Part shown: in pieces, positions 6,373 to 8,572 of the stretch
How the letters are laid out: each line of letters begins with the position of its first letter
Numbering within the stretch: position 1 is the stretch's first letter
Assembly (NCBI GenBank): GCA_018970845.1
Contig: JAGWVO010000146.1
Location: forward strand, 1-8,572
Direction: 5' to 3'
From: Planctomycetota bacterium
GTDB taxonomy: Bacteria; Planctomycetota; Planctomycetia; Gemmatales; Gemmataceae
DNA: 8,572 nt
The notes under the pieces: model-generated
What the model was told of the DNA's origin: nothing
What the model saw: the letters and a program-made list of their open reading frames with translations, nothing else
The model's database searches: none
Program-made: the position numbers and the translations under genes

Positions 6373-7347
6373 CTACACGGCCATGGTTTTTCTTGCCCAT
6401 CGCAACTTGGCTGACCGGCTGCGTGGATTCCCTTTTTTTTCGTATTCGGTCGGAGTCATCGGTTCCTCCGAAATGCTGTCGTAATGACCTTGGCGAAGGC
6501 CGTCACGAAACGATTGCTTGATCAGTCGGTCCTCTCCGGAATGGAAGCTGATGATGCACGCCTTGCCGCCCGGGTTCAGTATGGACGGCAAAAGTCGAAG
6601 CAGGTGCTTGAGGTTTGCCACCTCGCGGTTCACCAGAATCCTGAGTGTTTGAAAGAGCCTTGCCGCGGGATGGGTGACCCAACGCTTGCCCTGCCTGAGG
6701 CTCCAATGTTCTCCCGGCTTGCCCAATGCCGTTTCGCAGAAGGTTGCCAATTGGCTTGTGGTTTCAAACGGGGTCAGCCGATGTCGCCCCAAGACCGCCC
6801 GGGACAAGGGGCCAGCCATCGGTTCGTCTGCCAATTCCCGCAAGGCTTCGGTCAACTCCGCCTCCGTGAGTTTGCCCAAAAGATCCTTGGCTGTCTCCCC
6901 ACGGGACGGATCCATCCTCATGTCGAGGGGTCCGTCCCGCCTGTATGAAAACCCCCTGCCTGGATTATCAATTTGCATGCTTGACACGCCGAGGTCGGCC
7001 AGCAAGCCATCCAACCCCGAGATTCCCGATTCGGCCATGAACTGGGCAATTCCAGCGAAGTTTCCAGCGTGGGGCAAAATGGCGGCGCCGTTGGGCTGAA
7101 GTGATGACACCGTGGATTTCATTTCATGTTCATCCAGGTCCATCAGGATCATCGTTCCTGATCCACTCATTCGCTCAAGGATTGCCCGAGTGTGTCCGCC
7201 TCGCCCCAAGGTGACATCAGCAACACATTTGCCCGGCCCCGCTTGAATGTGATCAAGTACTTCGCGAATCATGACCGGAACATGGGAGCGGTCTGGCGTG
7301 GAACGCCGGCGATTCCGCTGGTGCTGGTTCTTTCTCTCGGGGGACAT
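6373..7347 (-). CDS. rsmH: 16S rRNA (cytosine(1402)-N(4))-methyltransferase RsmH (MraW)
   Basis: RsmH transfers a methyl group from S-adenosylmethionine to N4 of C1402 in the 16S rRNA decoding centre. Seen in order in the 324-residue product: HVPVMIREVL (22-31), the SAM-binding DVTLGRGGHT (44-53), LADLGVSSMQID and RGFSYRRDGPLDMRMD (117-146), GRHRLTPFETTSQLA (187-201), HPAARLFQTLRILVNRE (226-242), PGGKACIISFHSGEDRLIK (259-277) and NPRSRSAKLRWAR (307-319). The length is near that of the E. coli enzyme (313). Most bacteria have SFHSLED; here it is SFHSGED. I chose ATG 7347, which leaves a basic 21-residue tail before HVPV; the frame is open to 7425 but that part runs into the divergent HAD gene. 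No clear ribosome site precedes the start. No mraZ, ftsL or ftsI is adjacent. An A8 tract encodes EKK at residues 303-305. Confidence 0.95.
   Translation of the reverse strand: MSPERKNQHQRNRRRSTPDRSHVPVMIREVLDHIQAGPGKCVADVTLGRGGHTRAILERMSGSGTMILMDLDEHEMKSTVSSLQPNGAAILPHAGNFAGIAQFMAESGISGLDGLLADLGVSSMQIDNPGRGFSYRRDGPLDMRMDPSRGETAKDLLGKLTEAELTEALRELADEPMAGPLSRAVLGRHRLTPFETTSQLATFCETALGKPGEHWSLRQGKRWVTHPAARLFQTLRILVNREVANLKHLLRLLPSILNPGGKACIISFHSGEDRLIKQSFRDGLRQGHYDSISEEPMTPTEYEKKGNPRSRSAKLRWARKTMAV
6433..6440 (-). other. A8 homopolymer tract in the rsmH 3' end (possible slippage site)
   Basis: On the coding strand this reads GAA AAA AAA GGG, encoding E-K-K-G just before the conserved NPRSRSAKLR. 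Losing one A would put rsmH in a frame with no stop up to and through the ATG of the downstream secreted-protein gene. Gaining one A would give a frame ending at a TGA that overlaps that same ATG (ATGA). The in-frame count of eight is supported by the conserved residues on both sides. Confidence 0.5.
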
Positions 7348-7372
7348 AAACAAAGACTCACAGGAACTAGCC

Positions 7373-8068
7373 ATGCCCAACAACATGCCGCAAGCCGTGC
7401 TGTTCGACTTGGATGGTACCCTCATCGACAGTTATGACGCCATCACCGCGAGCGTCAACGAGGTCCGCCGGATCAGGAACCTGCATCCTCTTTCGGTTGA
7501 GGAAGTACGCCCCAAGGTTGGCAGGGGGGTGGAAAGCCTCCTTCGCTCGACTGTCGCCGAAACCGACTTGGCGGTGGATATTCCGCGCTACAAGGAGCAT
7601 CACGCCGTGGCTTGCATCGGGCAGACTCGGTTGTTGCCTCACGCCAAGGAATTGTTGGGGTTTCTCAGGGAATCCGGCGTTCGCACCGGAATCTGCAGCA
7701 ACAAGCCGCGGGCCTTCACGAAACTGATCCTTGATGCCTTGGAAATCGCCAGTTTGTTCGATGTTGTCTGCGGTCCGGAGGATGCTTCCAGGCCCAAGCC
7801 CGATCCATCAATGATCGTTGTGGCGGCCAACAGGTTGGGAATCAGCGTTGATGAAGCCCTTTATGTTGGCGACATGGTTGTCGATATCACAGCGGGCAGG
7901 GCGGCAGGCTGTGTCACATGGATTGTTGGAACGGGGTCTGATTCGCTGGAAACCTTGATTTCCGCGAGGCCGGAGGCCGTCTTTCCGGATTTGCAAGAGA
8001 TGTTGTCGCGCTTGCGCGTCCATGGACTGGCTGATCCCAGCGGGGCAAGTAAAGCATGCCTAGGCTGA
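7373..8068 (+). CDS. HAD-superfamily hydrolase, phosphoglycolate phosphatase-like
   Basis: This 231-residue cytosolic phosphatase hydrolyses a small phosphate ester, possibly 2-phosphoglycolate. The four HAD motifs are present: LFDLDGTL with nucleophile D12 and acid D14, ICSNKP (S109), the lysine in RPKPDP (K142), and YVGDMVVDI with D167 and D171. Between motifs I and II the four-helix cap (about 20-90) has the small C1 cap size of the Gph/PGP group. True Gph, pyrophosphatase PpaX and other HAD enzymes share these features, so the substrate is open. ATG 7373 is preceded by AGGA with seven bases between; ATG 7385 is a less likely alternative. The start codon is 25 bases from that of divergent rsmH. 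Its 3' end overlaps the FHA gene by 13 bases, suggesting translational coupling with a signalling protein. The C-terminal tail after about 215 looks unstructured. Confidence 0.88.
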   Translation: MPNNMPQAVLFDLDGTLIDSYDAITASVNEVRRIRNLHPLSVEEVRPKVGRGVESLLRSTVAETDLAVDIPRYKEHHAVACIGQTRLLPHAKELLGFLRESGVRTGICSNKPRAFTKLILDALEIASLFDVVCGPEDASRPKPDPSMIVVAANRLGISVDEALYVGDMVVDITAGRAAGCVTWIVGTGSDSLETLISARPEAVFPDLQEMLSRLRVHGLADPSGASKACLG

Positions 8069-8572
8069 TCGTCACCCGGGGCGCCGATGAGGGCAAGCAG
8101 TTCAACATCAGCGGCCCGACGGTGTTGATTGGGCGTGACACAGCGGCCAAAGTCAGGTTACTTGACACGGAAATTTCCAGAAGGCACGCGGAGCTGGTAG
8201 AAACTTCCGAAGGCTACCGAATCCGGGATTTGGGAAGCGTCAATGGCACGCATGTTAATGGCCGTGCCGTTCAAGATAGCCTGCTTCGTTCCGGTGACAG
8301 GGTTCAGGTCGGCCAAACCGTGCTCGTGATGGTTTCGGAAGGAACCAGAAAGGTTCCCGCTCCATCGTTAGCCGAGAAAATCAACCTCATTACCGGGCAG
8401 GTCACCGGCTCGCTTGGCGGAACTGTTGTCAGCCGGCTTGGCGAGGCTGAGGGCGACAGGCTCATATCAAGGGCGGGACAGGGAGAGGGGGAATGGCTCA
8501 AGCGTGCCTTGGGAAACCTGGCGGTCATGTACGAGACCGCAACGGCTATCAGTAACATCTACGAACTGGATA
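8056..8572 (+). CDS. FHA-domain signalling protein, 3' truncated by window edge
   Basis: The first 172 residues are visible and the frame is open to the end of the window. Residues 1-95 form a forkhead-associated domain, which binds phosphothreonine peptides: LIGRD (G26, R27), EISRRHAEL (S41, H44), RDLGSVNGTHVNGR (N63, T65, N68) and SGDRVQVGQ. After a linker of about 50 residues comes a helical stretch, EWLKRALGNLAVMYETATAISNIYELD (147-172), which looks like the signalling helix that precedes a GAF domain in FHA-GAF proteins ending in histidine kinase, adenylate cyclase or SpoIIE-type phosphatase modules. The output domain is beyond the window, so the activity is unknown. ATG 8056 was chosen because the FHA strand RLIVTRG begins there; GGGG at 8042-8045 is a distant ribosome-site candidate. 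It overlaps the phosphatase gene by 13 bases, so the two are likely co-expressed. Confidence 0.9.
   Translation, partial: MPRLIVTRGADEGKQFNISGPTVLIGRDTAAKVRLLDTEISRRHAELVETSEGYRIRDLGSVNGTHVNGRAVQDSLLRSGDRVQVGQTVLVMVSEGTRKVPAPSLAEKINLITGQVTGSLGGTVVSRLGEAEGDRLISRAGQGEGEWLKRALGNLAVMYETATAISNIYELD

Noticed and set aside
6484..7099. Plus-strand open frames opposite rsmH
   Set aside because: RsmH is unmistakable on the minus strand across this region.
7271..7372. Extended N-terminus of the HAD phosphatase
   Set aside because: The DxDGT motif normally lies near residue 10; the extension is rsmH antisense, and ATG 7373 has a ribosome site.
8304..8558. 84-codon minus-strand open frame near the window end
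   Set aside because: It is opposite the FHA gene, whose domain motifs are clear on the plus strand.
1..8572. Defence island, phage, transposon, CRISPR or biosynthetic cluster
   Set aside because: No transposase, integrase, toxin, nuclease, helicase, repeat array or multi-enzyme pathway gene is visible; the genes are housekeeping or general metabolic types.

Overview
The window reads as ordinary, gene-dense bacterial chromosome of fairly high GC. My best guess for the host is a planctomycete or another member of the PVC group (about 0.6). The reasons are a multi-haem RoxA-like cytochrome with the block LDGIWATAPYLHNGSVP, an FHA protein that appears to lead into a longer signalling protein, an RsmH carrying SFHSGED where most bacteria have SFHSLED, and rsmH lying apart from a division/cell-wall cluster. 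These rest on remembered family patterns, not on a search.

Layout. Positions 2-3971 hold three plus-strand genes: the 3' end of a DNA polymerase III alpha (DnaE-type) gene, an amidohydrolase of the TRZ/ATZ or aminodeoxyfutalosine-deaminase type that starts inside dnaE, and a GH57 1,4-alpha-glucan branching enzyme. They meet, 5 bp apart, a minus-strand c-type cytochrome (5299-3977). After a divergent gap of about 100 bp comes a small plus-strand gene of unknown function (5401-5715). Its stop codon interlocks with that of a minus-strand secreted protein (6362-5712), which follows rsmH (7347-6373) by 10 bp. From start codons only 25 bp away, a HAD phosphatase (7373-8068) runs in the plus direction and overlaps a FHA-domain gene that leaves the window at 8572.

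How the genes relate. They do not form one pathway. Themes are DNA synthesis or repair (dnaE), small-molecule deamination, glycogen branching, periplasmic haem chemistry, 16S rRNA methylation, phosphate-ester hydrolysis and phosphopeptide signalling. Tight spacing suggests transcription units dnaE-amidohydrolase(-GH57), rsmH-secreted protein, and HAD-FHA.

I see no rRNA, tRNA, CRISPR array, insertion sequence, phage gene or attachment site, and no stretch over about 100 bp lacks a gene. I found no convincing new multi-gene system. The points most worth checking are the A8 tract in rsmH, whose loss of one base would fuse it to the downstream secreted protein, the unknown 104-residue protein, and the RoxA-like cytochrome.
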